Counted from the stretch's first letter, positions 25,790 through 35,244 are shown. The stretch is DNA of 64,000 bases from Burkholderiales bacterium C2 (GCA_005503085.1 SCOI01000013.1:124001-188000), one strand, 5' to 3'. The notes: generated by a model not told the origin, from the letters alone. A program made the numbers and translations.

Positions 25790-27463
25790 TCAGGGAGCCA
25801 GCAGCGGCGGATGGGCCGGCGGCAGGGTCTGGGCCGAGGGGCTCAGGCGGTTGCTGCCCTGCTGCACCTCGAAGGCGGCCGCGAAGGTTTCGTTATGGCT
25901 GGGGCTGGCCACCGTGTCTACATACCACCATTCGCAGACCGCGCGCTGCGGCGTCACGTCGAGCAACATATAGCCGCGCCGGTGCAGATTGATGTACTTG
26001 AAGTGCGGGTTGATCGAGCGCAGGAAGCCGGCGATGGCGCCGTTGCCGTCGGTGTCTATGCCCGGCGAGCTGACCGAGGTGCCGACGAACTCGACCGCGC
26101 GCGAGCCCTCGCCGGTGGCCGGGTTGTAGCCGCCGCTGGCCGGCTGGGGGTTGTTCGGGTCCTGGGTCAGGTCGGCGGCCCAGGAGCTGTGGATGTCGCC
26201 GGTCAGCACCACGACGTTGTCGACCGGCGCGTGCTGAGCATCGCCCTTGAGGACCGCGTAGATGCGCTCGCGTGCCGGTTGGTAGCCGTCCCACTGGTCG
26301 GCATTCAGGAAGACGCCGCCGCCGGCGGCATTGGTGGCCGCGACGCCCTTGAGCTGGGCGAACATCACGCCCTGGCCCAGCAGCTTCCAGCGCGCCGGCG
26401 TACTGCGCAGCCGGGCGCTCAGCCACTGCTCCTGCTCGCTGCCCAGCAGGCTGCGGCCCGCGTCGGTGAAGGCGCCGGTCTGCACAAAGCCCGGGCCCAG
26501 CGGCGTCGCGACTGTGGCGGCCAGCTGCTGCGAGCGGCCGCTCAGCCGCTGCTCGAGCATCACCAGCTCGGCCAGGTCACCGTAGGCAAACAGGCGGTTG
26601 TTCTTGCGCAGATTGTTGACATCGACCGGGCGCACCGGCATCCATTCGTAATAGGCCTGCATCGCGGCGGCCACGCGCGCCTCCCAGTCGCCTTCGGTGG
26701 CCGCCTGATGGTTTTGCGCGCCGGTCTTGTAGGCGTCGTTGGCGCTCTCATGGTCGTCCCAGATCGCCAGCAGCGGATGCTGGCGATGCATGGCCTGGGA
26801 ATCGGCATCGCGCTTGTACTGCGCGTGGCGCTGGCGGTAGTCGGCCAGGCTGACGATCTCGTGGGCCGGCTCGGTCGCGCGCAGCGAGCCATACTGGCCG
26901 TTGCCGTATTCGTACAGGTAGTCGCCCAGATGCATGACCAGATCGAGGTCGGCACGCTGGGCGATGCGGGCGTAGGCGTTGAAATAGCCGTAGGCGTGGT
27001 TGGAGCAGCTGACGACGGCCATGCGCAGGCGCTGGGTCGGGCCGACCGGCAAGGTCTTGGTGCGGCCCACCTGGCTGGCCGCGCCCTCGGCCGTGAACTG
27101 GTAGTAGTAGGTCGTGCCTGGCTGCAGACCCAGCGCATCGATCTTGACCGTGTAGTCCCGGCCCGGATGGGTCTTGCTGCTGCCGCGCTTGACGATGTTG
27201 AGCAGGCCGGGGTCGGTGGCGACGACATAGCCGACCGACACCGAGGGCTTGGCGCTGGCCGGGCTGACGCGGGTCCAGAGGATGACGCGGTCGCTCAGCG
27301 GATCGCCGCTGGCCACGCCATGCTGGAACACGCTGTGCGTGGCGGCGAAAGACAGCTGCGGCGCGGCGGCCACCAGGGCGACCGTGGTCGCGCCGGAGCG
27401 CTTGAAGAACTCGCGGCGGTTGCTGCCGGTCAGCGGCGGCTTGACTTGATTCGGGCGTCCCAT
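25790..27463 (-). CDS. phoD: Alkaline phosphatase D, Tat-exported
   Basis: A 557-residue PhoD phosphodiesterase/alkaline phosphatase. Tat signal RREFFKRSGATTVALVAAA; N-terminal PhoD domain with FQHGVASGDPLSDRVILWTRV; metal-site boxes SCSNHAYGYFNAYARI, MHLGDYLYEYGNG, LAIWDDHESANDAY and LTGDIHSSWAADL. The protein should act in the periplasm or outside with Ca/Fe. ATG 27463 follows AAAGGA, so the longer open frame upstream is not used. The patatin gene is 128 bases upstream on the same strand. Confidence 0.93.
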   Translation of the reverse strand: MGRPNQVKPPLTGSNRREFFKRSGATTVALVAAAPQLSFAATHSVFQHGVASGDPLSDRVILWTRVSPASAKPSVSVGYVVATDPGLLNIVKRGSSKTHPGRDYTVKIDALGLQPGTTYYYQFTAEGAASQVGRTKTLPVGPTQRLRMAVVSCSNHAYGYFNAYARIAQRADLDLVMHLGDYLYEYGNGQYGSLRATEPAHEIVSLADYRQRHAQYKRDADSQAMHRQHPLLAIWDDHESANDAYKTGAQNHQAATEGDWEARVAAAMQAYYEWMPVRPVDVNNLRKNNRLFAYGDLAELVMLEQRLSGRSQQLAATVATPLGPGFVQTGAFTDAGRSLLGSEQEQWLSARLRSTPARWKLLGQGVMFAQLKGVAATNAAGGGVFLNADQWDGYQPARERIYAVLKGDAQHAPVDNVVVLTGDIHSSWAADLTQDPNNPQPASGGYNPATGEGSRAVEFVGTSVSSPGIDTDGNGAIAGFLRSINPHFKYINLHRRGYMLLDVTPQRAVCEWWYVDTVASPSHNETFAAAFEVQQGSNRLSPSAQTLPPAHPPLLAP

Positions 27464-27591
27464 CGACAGGTCCTTTGATGGCGGCGGTCCCTGAAAGTGG
27501 GCCGCTCGGCTGGCGATCAGTCTGGCGTCGATGTTTGACAAGCATCTCAGCGGCTCGCGCCGCCGCGCTGAGCCGTTCGGACCATGGGCGG

Positions 27592-28632
27592 CTACAGAAA
27601 CTCCGCCCGGATATCCACCGTCGAGCGCTTGCCCACCTGGGCGAAGTGCTCGTCCAGCCAGGCCTGGGCCTGAACGCGGCCGGCATCGCGCAGTTCGCAC
27701 AGATAGGGCCAGGCGGTGTCCAGCTTGCTGACCACGCCCTGGGCCGCCATCAGCTCGTCGCAGCGGATCGAGTGGATGCGCATCAGGCGGGCATCCTCGG
27801 GCGCGAGCTTGCCGCGATCGATCAGGCCGGTGACGAAGGCGATCGCGCGCATCTCGCGCATCAGCGAGGAGTTGAAGCTGATCTCGTTGACGCGGTTGGC
27901 GATCTCGGTGGCGCTGCGCGGCACACCGCGGCGCAGCAGCGGGTTGACGTGGACGATCAGCACATCGGCGCTGTCGCTGTCGTAGATCAGCGGGAAGATC
28001 GCCGGGTTGCCCATATAGCCGCCGTCCCAGAAATACTCGCCGGCTATCTCGACCGCCTGGAACAGCGTCGGCAGGCAGGCGCTGGCCAGCACCGCGTCGG
28101 GGGTGATCTGCGCGCCGCTGAAGACGCGGATCTTGCCGGTCTCGACATTGGTGGCGCTCAGGAACAGCTTCAGCGGCGGCGCGCGCCGCAGCGCCTCGAA
28201 GTCGACCTGGGCTTCGACGATGTCGCGCAGCGGGTTCAGGTTCAGCGGGTTGAACTGGTAGGGCGAGAACAGCTGGGTCAGCGCAGCCGTCCATTGATGC
28301 ATGGGCGAAAGCTCGGGTGGCACGGCCTGTTGCAAGCCATGCATGAAGGCGTCCAGCCACGGCGCCTGCCAGCTCGCCGGCGCCCGCCCGGCCGCCGCGA
28401 CGGCGCGCCACAAATCCTCCAGCGCCTGACGTGCCCCGTCGGCACCGCCGCGCCGCAGGCCATCGGCCAGCGCCACCGCATTGAGGCTGCCGGCGCTGGT
28501 GGCGCTGAGCGCCTCCAGGCGCAGCCGGCCGTCGGCCAGCAGGCAGTCGAGCACGCCCCAGGTGAAGGCGCCATGCGAGCCGCCGCCCTGCAGGGCGAGG
28601 TTGATGGCTTTGCGGGGGCTCGTTCGCGGCAT
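27592..28632 (-). CDS. Patatin-like phospholipase
   Basis: A 346-residue cytosolic patatin-family lipid acyl hydrolase. The oxyanion hole is LQGGGSHGAF; the nucleophile is Ser46 in SATSAGS, where the first glycine of GxSxG is replaced by alanine; the dyad aspartate lies in WDGGYMGNP near residue 203. The Gly-to-Ala change is seen in a subset of bacterial patatins and need not kill activity. ATG 28632 (MPRTSPRKAINL) starts it; the ribosome site is weak. The gene is divergent from the small coiled-coil gene at 28729. Confidence 0.88.
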   Translation of the reverse strand: MPRTSPRKAINLALQGGGSHGAFTWGVLDCLLADGRLRLEALSATSAGSLNAVALADGLRRGGADGARQALEDLWRAVAAAGRAPASWQAPWLDAFMHGLQQAVPPELSPMHQWTAALTQLFSPYQFNPLNLNPLRDIVEAQVDFEALRRAPPLKLFLSATNVETGKIRVFSGAQITPDAVLASACLPTLFQAVEIAGEYFWDGGYMGNPAIFPLIYDSDSADVLIVHVNPLLRRGVPRSATEIANRVNEISFNSSLMREMRAIAFVTGLIDRGKLAPEDARLMRIHSIRCDELMAAQGVVSKLDTAWPYLCELRDAGRVQAQAWLDEHFAQVGKRSTVDIRAEFL

Positions 28633-28728
28633 GGCAGCCACAGTATGCCCCCCAGGCTTGAGGTATCGCCAGCCTGACGCCATGGCGCTACATTGGCCTG
28701 GCAGACAACCCGAGAGAGGCGAGCCGGC

Positions 28729-29106
28729 ATGCAAGCAAATCAATGGTTGATGACGGGTGCCGCGTTCGCGGCGTGGACGGTGCTGCTGCTGGGCGCGGTC
28801 TGGTGGTGGGCCACTCGCCAGCTGCGGGCCGCGGCGGCACGGCTCGACAAGGTCGACAAGGCCCGCCAGTTCGCGGCCCAGCAGGCGGCCCAGGCGCGCA
28901 AGCAGATCGAGGGCCTGCAGCAGGAGCTGGCCGGTCTGCGCCTGGCGGCCCAGGCTCACGGCAAGGGCAATGGTCACGCCGTCGCCGCTGCGCCGCCGGC
29001 ACCGCGCGATGACCTGCTGCTGCCGCGTGCGGCGCCGGCGCGCGGCGCCGAGCCGCCGTCCGACGGATTTGCCGATACCCAGATCCTGCGGCCGCACCAG
29101 CGCTGA
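28729..29106 (+). CDS. Small membrane-anchored coiled-coil protein
   Basis: A 125-residue protein of no recognised family. One N-terminal membrane helix (about residues 8-30, AAFAAWTVLLLGAVWWWA) is followed by an alanine- and glutamine-rich coiled coil (about 30-75, with DKVDKARQFAAQQAAQARKQ and EGLQQELAGL) and a proline-rich tail. ATG 28729 follows GAGAGGCGAG. It could be a scaffold in the inner membrane. It lies 56 bases before the AraC gene. Confidence 0.65.
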   Translation: MQANQWLMTGAAFAAWTVLLLGAVWWWATRQLRAAAARLDKVDKARQFAAQQAAQARKQIEGLQQELAGLRLAAQAHGKGNGHAVAAAPPAPRDDLLLPRAAPARGAEPPSDGFADTQILRPHQR

Positions 29107-29162
29107 GACGGCTTGGCCCGGCCGCGCCGCGCGATGGCGCCGCTTCTGCCATCATCGCGGCC

Positions 29163-29996
29163 ATGCAGTTCGAACATGCCAGCGACCAGGCGCAGTACCG
29201 CCGCCCCGCGCACCGCGCCGGGGTCGAGCTCTATCACGCCTCCATCCTGAGCCACCGCTTCGAGCCGCACACCCACGAGGCCTTCGGCCTGGGCGCGATC
29301 ACGGCCGGGGTCGGCCGCTTCCGCTGGCGCGGCGCCGAGCATCTGGCGCCGCGCGCGACGCTGATGCTGATGAATCCCGAGGACATCCACACCGGCCAGG
29401 CCGAGACCGCCGATGCCTGGGGCTACCGCATGGCCTATCTGGACCGCGAGCTGCTGGCCGAGCTCAGCGGCGAGCCGGACTGGTGGTTCGATGCGGCCGT
29501 GGCCCATGACGCGGCCACAGCCGCCGAGGTGGCCGGCCTGATCGCCGGGCTCTGGCAGGCGGGCGATGATGGCCTGTGCTTCGACAGCCGGCTGCTGCTG
29601 CTGGTGGAGGCCCTGCGCCGCCATGCCTGCGTGGGCCGGCGGCTGCGGCCCGAGGCCGCGCCCCGCTTTGCGCCGGTGCTGGACTTCATGCGCGCCTCGC
29701 TGGATCAGACCCTGAGCCTGGAGCAGCTGGCTGGCGTCGCCGGCCTGAGCCCTTTTCACTTTCTGCGCAGCTTCAAGACCCAGCACCATGCGACGCCGCA
29801 GCAGGTGCTGATGGCGCTGCGCCTCATCGAGGCCAAGCGCCTGCTGGGCCTGGGTCAGGCACCGGCCGAGGTGGCCGCCGCCGTTGGCCTGGCCGACCAG
29901 GCCCATCTGACCCGTGCCTTTGCCGGCCGCTACGGGCTGACGCCAGGGCGCTACCAGCAGCAGCTGGGGGTCGGCCACCGGCTGGCGCCGCGCTGA
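29163..29996 (+). CDS. AraC family transcriptional regulator
   Basis: A 277-residue regulator: an N-terminal cupin-like sensing domain (SHRFEPHTHEAFGLGAI, LMNPEDIHTGQ) and a C-terminal double HTH (TLSLEQLAGVAGLSPFHFLRSFK and EVAAAVGLADQAHLTRAFAGRYGLTPGRY). This architecture is common for regulators of amino-acid exporters and catabolic genes. Its target is not evident: the Bug receptor gene is convergent, four bases past its stop. Confidence 0.92.
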   Translation: MQFEHASDQAQYRRPAHRAGVELYHASILSHRFEPHTHEAFGLGAITAGVGRFRWRGAEHLAPRATLMLMNPEDIHTGQAETADAWGYRMAYLDRELLAELSGEPDWWFDAAVAHDAATAAEVAGLIAGLWQAGDDGLCFDSRLLLLVEALRRHACVGRRLRPEAAPRFAPVLDFMRASLDQTLSLEQLAGVAGLSPFHFLRSFKTQHHATPQQVLMALRLIEAKRLLGLGQAPAEVAAAVGLADQAHLTRAFAGRYGLTPGRYQQQLGVGHRLAPR

Positions 29997-30000
29997 GTCC

Positions 30001-30984
30001 TCAGTCCAGACCCATATTGGCTTTTCGCGCCACGGCGCCCAGTCGTTCGTACTCGGCCAGACCCAGCGTCGTCAGCTCCTGGGCGCTGGAGCTGCGTGGC
30101 GTGAAGCCGGCCTGCAGCAGCTTCTCCTTCACGTCGGGCAGGGCCAGGGCCTCGACAAAGGCCTGGTTCAGCAGCTTCAGCACCGGCGCCGGCAGCTGGG
30201 CCGGCGCATAGACGCCGAACCAGGGCTCGACCGCATAGCCAGCCAGCCCGGCCTCGGCCAGGGTCGGCACCTGGGGCAGGGCCGGCGAGCGGCTCTTGCC
30301 GGCCACCGCCAGCGCGCGCAGCTTGCCGGCCTGGATATGGGGCAGCGAGGCCGGCAGGTTGTCGAACATCAGGCCCACATGGCCGGCCAGCAGATCGGTG
30401 ATACCGGGCGCGCTGCCGCGGTAGGGCACATGGGTCAGCTCGGTGCCGGTCATCTGCTCGAACAGCACGGCCGACAGATGCATCGAGGTGCCGGAGCCGG
30501 CGGTCGCATAGCTCATGCCCTTGTTCTTTTTGGCCGCGTCGATCAGCTCGGCGACGCTCTTGATCGGCGAGGCGGCATTCACTTCGACGACGATGGTCGA
30601 GTAGCCCAGCATGCTGATCGCGCTGAAGTCCTTGCGTGGGTCGAAGGGCACGCTTTTGTAGATATGCGGGTTCAGCGCATTGGTCGAGATGGCGCCAAAG
30701 CCTATCGTGTAGCCATCGGGCGCTGCCTTCGCCACCGCGTCCATGCCCAGATTGCCGCCAGCGCCGGGTTTGTTCTCGATCACCACCGGCTGGCCCAGCT
30801 TGTCCGCGACCTTCTGGCCGACCGTGCGCGCCACCAGATCGGTGGTGCCGCCGGCCGCATAGGGCACGATGAAGCGGATCGGTCTGACCGGGAAGTCGGC
30901 GGCCTGCGCCGGGCCGAGCAGGCCGGTCAGCGCGGCGCCGGCCAGCAGGGCGACGAGGCGGCGGCGTGGGTGGGGGATGTGCAT
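30001..30984 (-). CDS. Bug-type tripartite tricarboxylate receptor
   Basis: A 327-residue periplasmic binding protein of the Bug (TctC) family, abundant in Burkholderiales. Signal peptide to about residue 28 (LTGLLGPAQAADFP), then the family opening RPIRFIVPYAAGGTTDLVAR, the ligand loop ENKPGAGGNLGMDAV, and HVPYRGSAPGITDLLAGHV. It captures carboxylates such as citrate, nicotinate or aromatic acids. No TctA/TctB membrane genes are near, which is common for orphan Bug receptors. Confidence 0.93.
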   Translation of the reverse strand: MHIPHPRRRLVALLAGAALTGLLGPAQAADFPVRPIRFIVPYAAGGTTDLVARTVGQKVADKLGQPVVIENKPGAGGNLGMDAVAKAAPDGYTIGFGAISTNALNPHIYKSVPFDPRKDFSAISMLGYSTIVVEVNAASPIKSVAELIDAAKKNKGMSYATAGSGTSMHLSAVLFEQMTGTELTHVPYRGSAPGITDLLAGHVGLMFDNLPASLPHIQAGKLRALAVAGKSRSPALPQVPTLAEAGLAGYAVEPWFGVYAPAQLPAPVLKLLNQAFVEALALPDVKEKLLQAGFTPRSSSAQELTTLGLAEYERLGAVARKANMGLD

Positions 30985-31164
30985 GGCATCGGTCTCCGGG
31001 CTGTTATCGAATGTGACCAGCTTAGCCCGCCGTCCGCGTGTAGCGCCGCAACGATGTCCGCAGTCCGCACCGCGATCGGCCGTGCGAAATGGACAGAACC
31101 CGGCTCAAGTACGGCCCCCGGCGGCCGATAAGCAAGGTCTATCCTGCCCTTGGGGGACGCTGCG

Positions 31165-31695
31165 ATGCTCGAGTCCACGACCGCCGCCGAGCGCCTGGCC
31201 GCGCTGGCCGCCGAGCGCTATGCGCTGGCGCCCGAGGCCCTGAGCGATGCCCAGGCGCTGGCCGGCGTCGATGCCCGCGCCGCCGAGGCCGACGACAAGG
31301 AGTGGCTGCTGGCCCGCATCGCTGCGCTGCAGGCGCGCCTGGGCGAGCAGGGCGATGGCGCGGACAACGACGACGTCAGCTGGATGGGCCCGCAAGAGCG
31401 CCACAGTCCGCCCGAGGCGCTGCGCCGCATCAAGACCCTGTGCGAGATCTTTCCCGATCTCTATGGCGCGATGCTGGCCGTGCAGCTGACCCATGCGGCC
31501 GTCTCGCGCGAGCTGCTGGCCCTGGCCATCAAGCAGTTCCGTCGCGACGCCGAATCGCTCAGCCCCGAAGACCTGCAAGGCCTGCTGACCGCCGCGCTGA
31601 ACGGCGGCCGCCAAGGCTTCGACGCCGTGCTGCGCACGCGCAAGGGGGGCGAGCGCAAGGCGGTATCCATACCGTGGGGGAGGGATAGTGAGTGA
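31165..31695 (+). CDS. Hypothetical protein, helical
   Basis: A 176-residue soluble protein I do not recognise. It has an alanine/glutamate-rich helical first half (LESTTAAERLAALAAERY), an acidic middle (DGADNDDVSWMG), then PEALRRIKTLCEIFPDLYGAMLAVQL. ATG 31165 follows GGGGGAC; a TTG at 31150 in frame is less likely. Codon use matches the host, and no neighbour hints at a role. Confidence 0.6.
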   Translation: MLESTTAAERLAALAAERYALAPEALSDAQALAGVDARAAEADDKEWLLARIAALQARLGEQGDGADNDDVSWMGPQERHSPPEALRRIKTLCEIFPDLYGAMLAVQLTHAAVSRELLALAIKQFRRDAESLSPEDLQGLLTAALNGGRQGFDAVLRTRKGGERKAVSIPWGRDSE

Positions 31696-32000
31696 GGGGA
31701 GGGCGGGTGTCGTCGGTAGCTTATCGGCTCTGTCGGGCTGGCGAGTGATGCGGGCCACAACGGTGGCGGCCACCCGAGTGTTTGATGTCAGGAAAATGCA
31801 ACCGGCAAGAGCGAACGTAACGACTGCGTCGTGAGCGCGTTCTTCGAGGGAGCACAAGCCAGACGGCGATTGCGATTGCCATGGTTCTTCCATAGCCGGT
31901 CGGAATCTGGTGTTGTTTTGGGGGGCAAGACATGCCCCCCGGGGGGGCAAGCAACACGGAGTGGGACGCCTGACCCTCAGGCTCTTGATGGAACGAACTG
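31696..32000. other. Intergenic stretch without recognised gene
   Basis: These 305 bases between two convergent genes contain no reading I can support. Composition falls from host-like to AT-richer here, marking the left edge of the low-GC segment that runs into the kinase gene. G- and C-runs at about 31919-31947 can fold (GGGGGGC with GCCCCCC) but have no T-tract on either strand. Confidence 0.5.
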
Positions 32001-32348
32001 CTAGTTGTTGTTCTTGATCTGAGGGTCTTTGACGATGCGGGCGCCAGTGGCGATGTTCTGCACGGTCATCGTGTACTCATATTCGTCGGCATTGTTGTTG
32101 TAGTCGGCCAATCCGATCATTACAGGATTGATGTACCAAGCAATTGGGAACTCCTCCTCGTCGTCGTCATTGACCACTAAGGCTGTGCCGTCGACCGGAA
32201 AAATATAGCCCGGGGTCAGCAAATTGAAGGTAATCAGTGCATTTTCTTTGCTGATTACAACGGGGTCGGGCGAGAACTGCAGATCGTTGTCACTGGTGAC
32301 GGTTACGCTGACGACATATACGTTGTCGGTTTGGACCAAGTGTTCCAT
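32001..32348 (-). CDS. Small acidic protein, DP-EP-like
   Basis: A 115-residue acidic protein with no signal peptide, predicted beta-rich: VYVVSVTVTSDNDLQFSPDP, ALITFNLLTPGYIFPVDG, the acid run NDDDEEEFP, and YEYTMTVQNIATGARIVKDPQIKN near the end. The pattern of conserved DP, GY-F-P and a C-terminal DPxIKN reminds me of the uncharacterised 'DP-EP' family; I hold this loosely. It is distinctly lower in GC than most of the window. The kinase gene ends 76 bases upstream on the same strand, so the two may be linked. Confidence 0.6.
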   Translation of the reverse strand: MEHLVQTDNVYVVSVTVTSDNDLQFSPDPVVISKENALITFNLLTPGYIFPVDGTALVVNDDDEEEFPIAWYINPVMIGLADYNNNADEYEYTMTVQNIATGARIVKDPQIKNNN

Positions 32349-32424
32349 GGCGAGGTGTTTCTTTCTTGTTCGATGCACAGCGTGTGCTCGTGCGGATTGA
32401 TAAAACGGCTAGACGTGTGGTGGC

Positions 32425-35169
32425 TTATTGCTGCACGCGACGTTGAAGCTCTGCGTACAGCGGATGGCGGTAAGCAGAAGCCTCCAGGTCTTCGGCCAAT
32501 GCGCGCGCTTCTTGAGTACGGCCCAGCCGAGCGAGCACATGTGCTCGCAAACAAATCACGCGTGGGTCTGATGCATCCTGAAACTGGGCCAGGCTGTCTA
32601 ACGCTGCCTGCCAATGCGTCGGAGCCACAATTGCGTTGCTTGCTGTCAGCGCATCGCCAAGGGCCAAAGCGACATTGGCTAGCACCCTTCTGGTATCCGC
32701 ATCGTGCTCCCTCGGCTTAGTCTTTGCAGCCACATCAGCAAGAAACTCCGACAATGCGTCCTGTTGCTTCACTCGTTCGGCGTGTGCCCCACTGGTTTCC
32801 AACAAGGCAACAAGCAAGCGACCGCGGAGAGTCAAGTGCAACTCTGGTAGGCGAGTATCTGCCTGCAGCAGACGATTGAGTTCAAGTTGAAGAAAGCCTA
32901 ATTCGGCTCGTGCCCGATCTCGCGCCCCGTAAGCAAGTAGAGTTTCCGCTAGTTGCTGGCGCGCGCGTGCCAAGCGTGCGAGGATTTCCAAGTTCTCCCT
33001 ATCAAGCGCTGATAACTCGACATAGGTATCACGGGCTCGTTGCGTTAGCGCCATCGCGGCGTCAATGCGACCTGCGTTTAGATGCAATCGCCCCAATACT
33101 GTCTCAGTCGCTGCATGCTGTTCTTGGCGTGTCCGATCTCCGGTTTCTTTTCCGCCTGCTACTTGCAATGCAACAAGCTTCGCTTGGTGGCTTGCGATGC
33201 TTGCATCGAATCGACCTTGGCGTTCTTCAGCCTCGGCCAGCCAACCTAGAGTCGTAGCTAGCTCGGTTTGTAGGTCGGGACGCTGCGGCGATAGGTGCTG
33301 CCAAACTTTCAAAGTCGCTTGAAAATGCATCTGCGCCGCGCGAGTGGACCCATCGTGTAGCTTGAGTACGCCTAAGTTGTTCTGAGCATAGGCCTGCTCA
33401 ACCTGCCACTCCACCTTCCCCGGCTCCAACCTCACCAATTCATCCGCCAATGCAAGATAGCGCTGAAACCTCGCTTCCGCCTCCGGCAGCCGTCGTTGCT
33501 GCCACGCCGCATACCCCACCCAATAACTGCTCTGCGCATGGTCGAACAGGCGCTGCGTGTTCTTCGGATCCCGCGCCAGCAACTCCGCCGTGCTGTCGGC
33601 CGCCTGTTTGAAGCGCTGCTCGGCCTCGGCCATCTGCCCGCGCTTCTCGGCGATCTCGCCCATCAGGTGCAGGGCGCGGGCGCGGCGGCCCAGCGAGTCG
33701 GCGTCGCTGCGTGCCAGGTCTTGCCTGGCGTAGTAGTCCAGCGCCTTGTCGCCGACCGCGTCCAGCACATCGAGGCGGCCCACCGGCTCCAGCTTCTTGC
33801 GCAGATCGCCCAGCATGAACTCGATCAGGCCCTCGGCCTGCACCCGCTGCTGCTGAGCTTCCTGGCCTTTCCACAGGGCCAGCGCGATGCCCACCGCCAG
33901 GCTCAGGCCGGCCAGGCTGCCAGCGGCGACACCCAGGCGGTGGCGGCGCAGGAACTTCAAGAGGCGGTAGCTGCGGCTGTCCGGCCGCGCCGCGATCGGC
34001 TCGTGCGCCAGCCAGCGCTTCAGGTCGTCGGCCAGCGCGGCGGCATTGGCATAGCGTTCGGCCGGGGCCTTTTTCAGTGCCTTGGCGACGATGGTGTCGA
34101 GATCGCCGCGCAGCTCTCGGGCCTGCTTCTTGACCTCAGGGTCGGCTTGTGCCCGCACCGCATCGGACAGGCGCCGGGGCTCGACCTCGACGACGGTACG
34201 CAGCTGCTCCAGAGCGGTGCCGGTGTTCTTGTTGTTGTTCGGCGGGCCGGCTGGCACGGTGTTGGTCGGGTGGCCGCCGCCCAGCAGCTGGTACAGCAGC
34301 ACGCCCAGCGCATAGACATCGGTGGCGGTGGTCACGTCACCGCCCTGCACCTGCTCGGGCGCGGCGTACTGCGGCGTGAAGGCGCGGCCGGCTTGGCGGG
34401 TCAGCTCGGTGGCCGCACCGCCGCCGTCCTCGGCCTCGCTGTTGAGCAGCTTGGCGATGCCGAAGTCCAGCAGCTTCACCTCGCCGGCGCCGTTGACCAG
34501 GATGTTGCTGGGCTTCAGGTCGCGGTGCAGGATCAGCCGGTTGTGCGCATGGGCCACGGCCGCCAGCACATCGAGAAACAGCCGCACCCGCTGGCCCAGA
34601 TCCAGCTCGCGGCTGGCGCAGAAGCGGTCGAGGGTCAGGCCATCGACATACTCCAGCACCAGATAGGGTTGCTGGCCCTCCAGCGCGACGCCGGCGTCGA
34701 TCAGCCGCGCGATATGCGGATGGGTCAACCGGGCCAGGATCTGGCCCTCGCGGGCGAAGCGGCCGCTGTCACCAAAACCTTGACCATGGCCCAGCAGGCC
34801 GGTGCTGAGAAACTTGATCGCGACCTGGCCCTCGTAACGTCCGTCGGTGCGGCGCGCCAGCCAGACGCTGCCCATGCCGCCACGGCCGATCTCGCGCTCC
34901 AGGGTGTAGGCACCGATGGCCTGGCCGGCCATCAGCGGCGCGGCGGTCAGCGTCGGCAGCAGGGCCGGTGTGGCCAGGAAATCATTGCCGGCCAACTCGG
35001 CATCGCGCGCCAGCAGATCCTCCAGATCGGCGGCCAGCTCAGGCTCCAGCGCCCGCAAGGCCGCCAGCCGGGCGGCGCGCGCGGTCGGCTCCATGTCGAG
35101 CAGCTCGTCCAGCAGCGGGCTCAGCTGGGGCCAGCGGGACTTGCTGATGTCGCGTGGCGGGGGATTCAT
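32425..35169 (-). CDS. Serine/threonine kinase with TPR-like C-terminus
   Basis: A 914-residue membrane kinase of the Pkn type. The kinase domain spans about residues 88-360: Gly-loop GRGGMGSVW (96-103), Lys119 (QVAIKF), catalytic loop HRDLKPSN (Asp217) and DFG (235-237), so it should be active. A single membrane helix lies near 415-440 (GSLAGLSLAVGIALAL), then tetratricopeptide-like helices to the end. The part beyond about residue 560 (below base 33500) has much lower GC than the kinase half, as if the extracytoplasmic sensor had been exchanged. The ECF sigma gene is upstream in the same direction, the usual pairing of this kinase class. Confidence 0.92.
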   Translation of the reverse strand: MNPPPRDISKSRWPQLSPLLDELLDMEPTARAARLAALRALEPELAADLEDLLARDAELAGNDFLATPALLPTLTAAPLMAGQAIGAYTLEREIGRGGMGSVWLARRTDGRYEGQVAIKFLSTGLLGHGQGFGDSGRFAREGQILARLTHPHIARLIDAGVALEGQQPYLVLEYVDGLTLDRFCASRELDLGQRVRLFLDVLAAVAHAHNRLILHRDLKPSNILVNGAGEVKLLDFGIAKLLNSEAEDGGGAATELTRQAGRAFTPQYAAPEQVQGGDVTTATDVYALGVLLYQLLGGGHPTNTVPAGPPNNNKNTGTALEQLRTVVEVEPRRLSDAVRAQADPEVKKQARELRGDLDTIVAKALKKAPAERYANAAALADDLKRWLAHEPIAARPDSRSYRLLKFLRRHRLGVAAGSLAGLSLAVGIALALWKGQEAQQQRVQAEGLIEFMLGDLRKKLEPVGRLDVLDAVGDKALDYYARQDLARSDADSLGRRARALHLMGEIAEKRGQMAEAEQRFKQAADSTAELLARDPKNTQRLFDHAQSSYWVGYAAWQQRRLPEAEARFQRYLALADELVRLEPGKVEWQVEQAYAQNNLGVLKLHDGSTRAAQMHFQATLKVWQHLSPQRPDLQTELATTLGWLAEAEERQGRFDASIASHQAKLVALQVAGGKETGDRTRQEQHAATETVLGRLHLNAGRIDAAMALTQRARDTYVELSALDRENLEILARLARARQQLAETLLAYGARDRARAELGFLQLELNRLLQADTRLPELHLTLRGRLLVALLETSGAHAERVKQQDALSEFLADVAAKTKPREHDADTRRVLANVALALGDALTASNAIVAPTHWQAALDSLAQFQDASDPRVICLRAHVLARLGRTQEARALAEDLEASAYRHPLYAELQRRVQQ

Positions 35170-35205
35170 TTCAGTGCCCGCCCGGCCGCCCGAAGGGCAC
35201 TGAAC

Positions 35206-35244
35206 GCCCCCTCGGGGGGAGTGAACGGAGTGAACGTGGGGGCC
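35206..35244. repeat. REP-like intergenic GC palindrome
   Basis: Between the sigma factor and kinase genes lies GCCCCCTCGGGGGG followed by two copies of GTGAACG and then GTGGGGGCC. From memory, near-identical intergenic elements are scattered in Comamonadaceae and relatives. An outer pair AGTGCCC (35173-35179) and GGGCACT (35195-35201) sits alongside. I see one copy in this window. It may act in mRNA stability or attenuation between the two genes. Confidence 0.5.

Noticed and set aside
27464-28411. Upstream in-frame extension of phoD
   Set aside because: The Tat signal and AAAGGA ribosome site fix the start at 27463; the extension overlaps the patatin gene in another frame.
28633-29097. N-terminal extension of the patatin gene
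   Set aside because: The extra residues are Arg/Gln-rich and antisense to the small coiled-coil gene; the family begins at MPRTSPRKAINL.
31919-31947. G/C-run hairpin in the 31.7-32.0 kb gap
   Set aside because: No T-tract on either strand and no neighbouring gene end that needs it.
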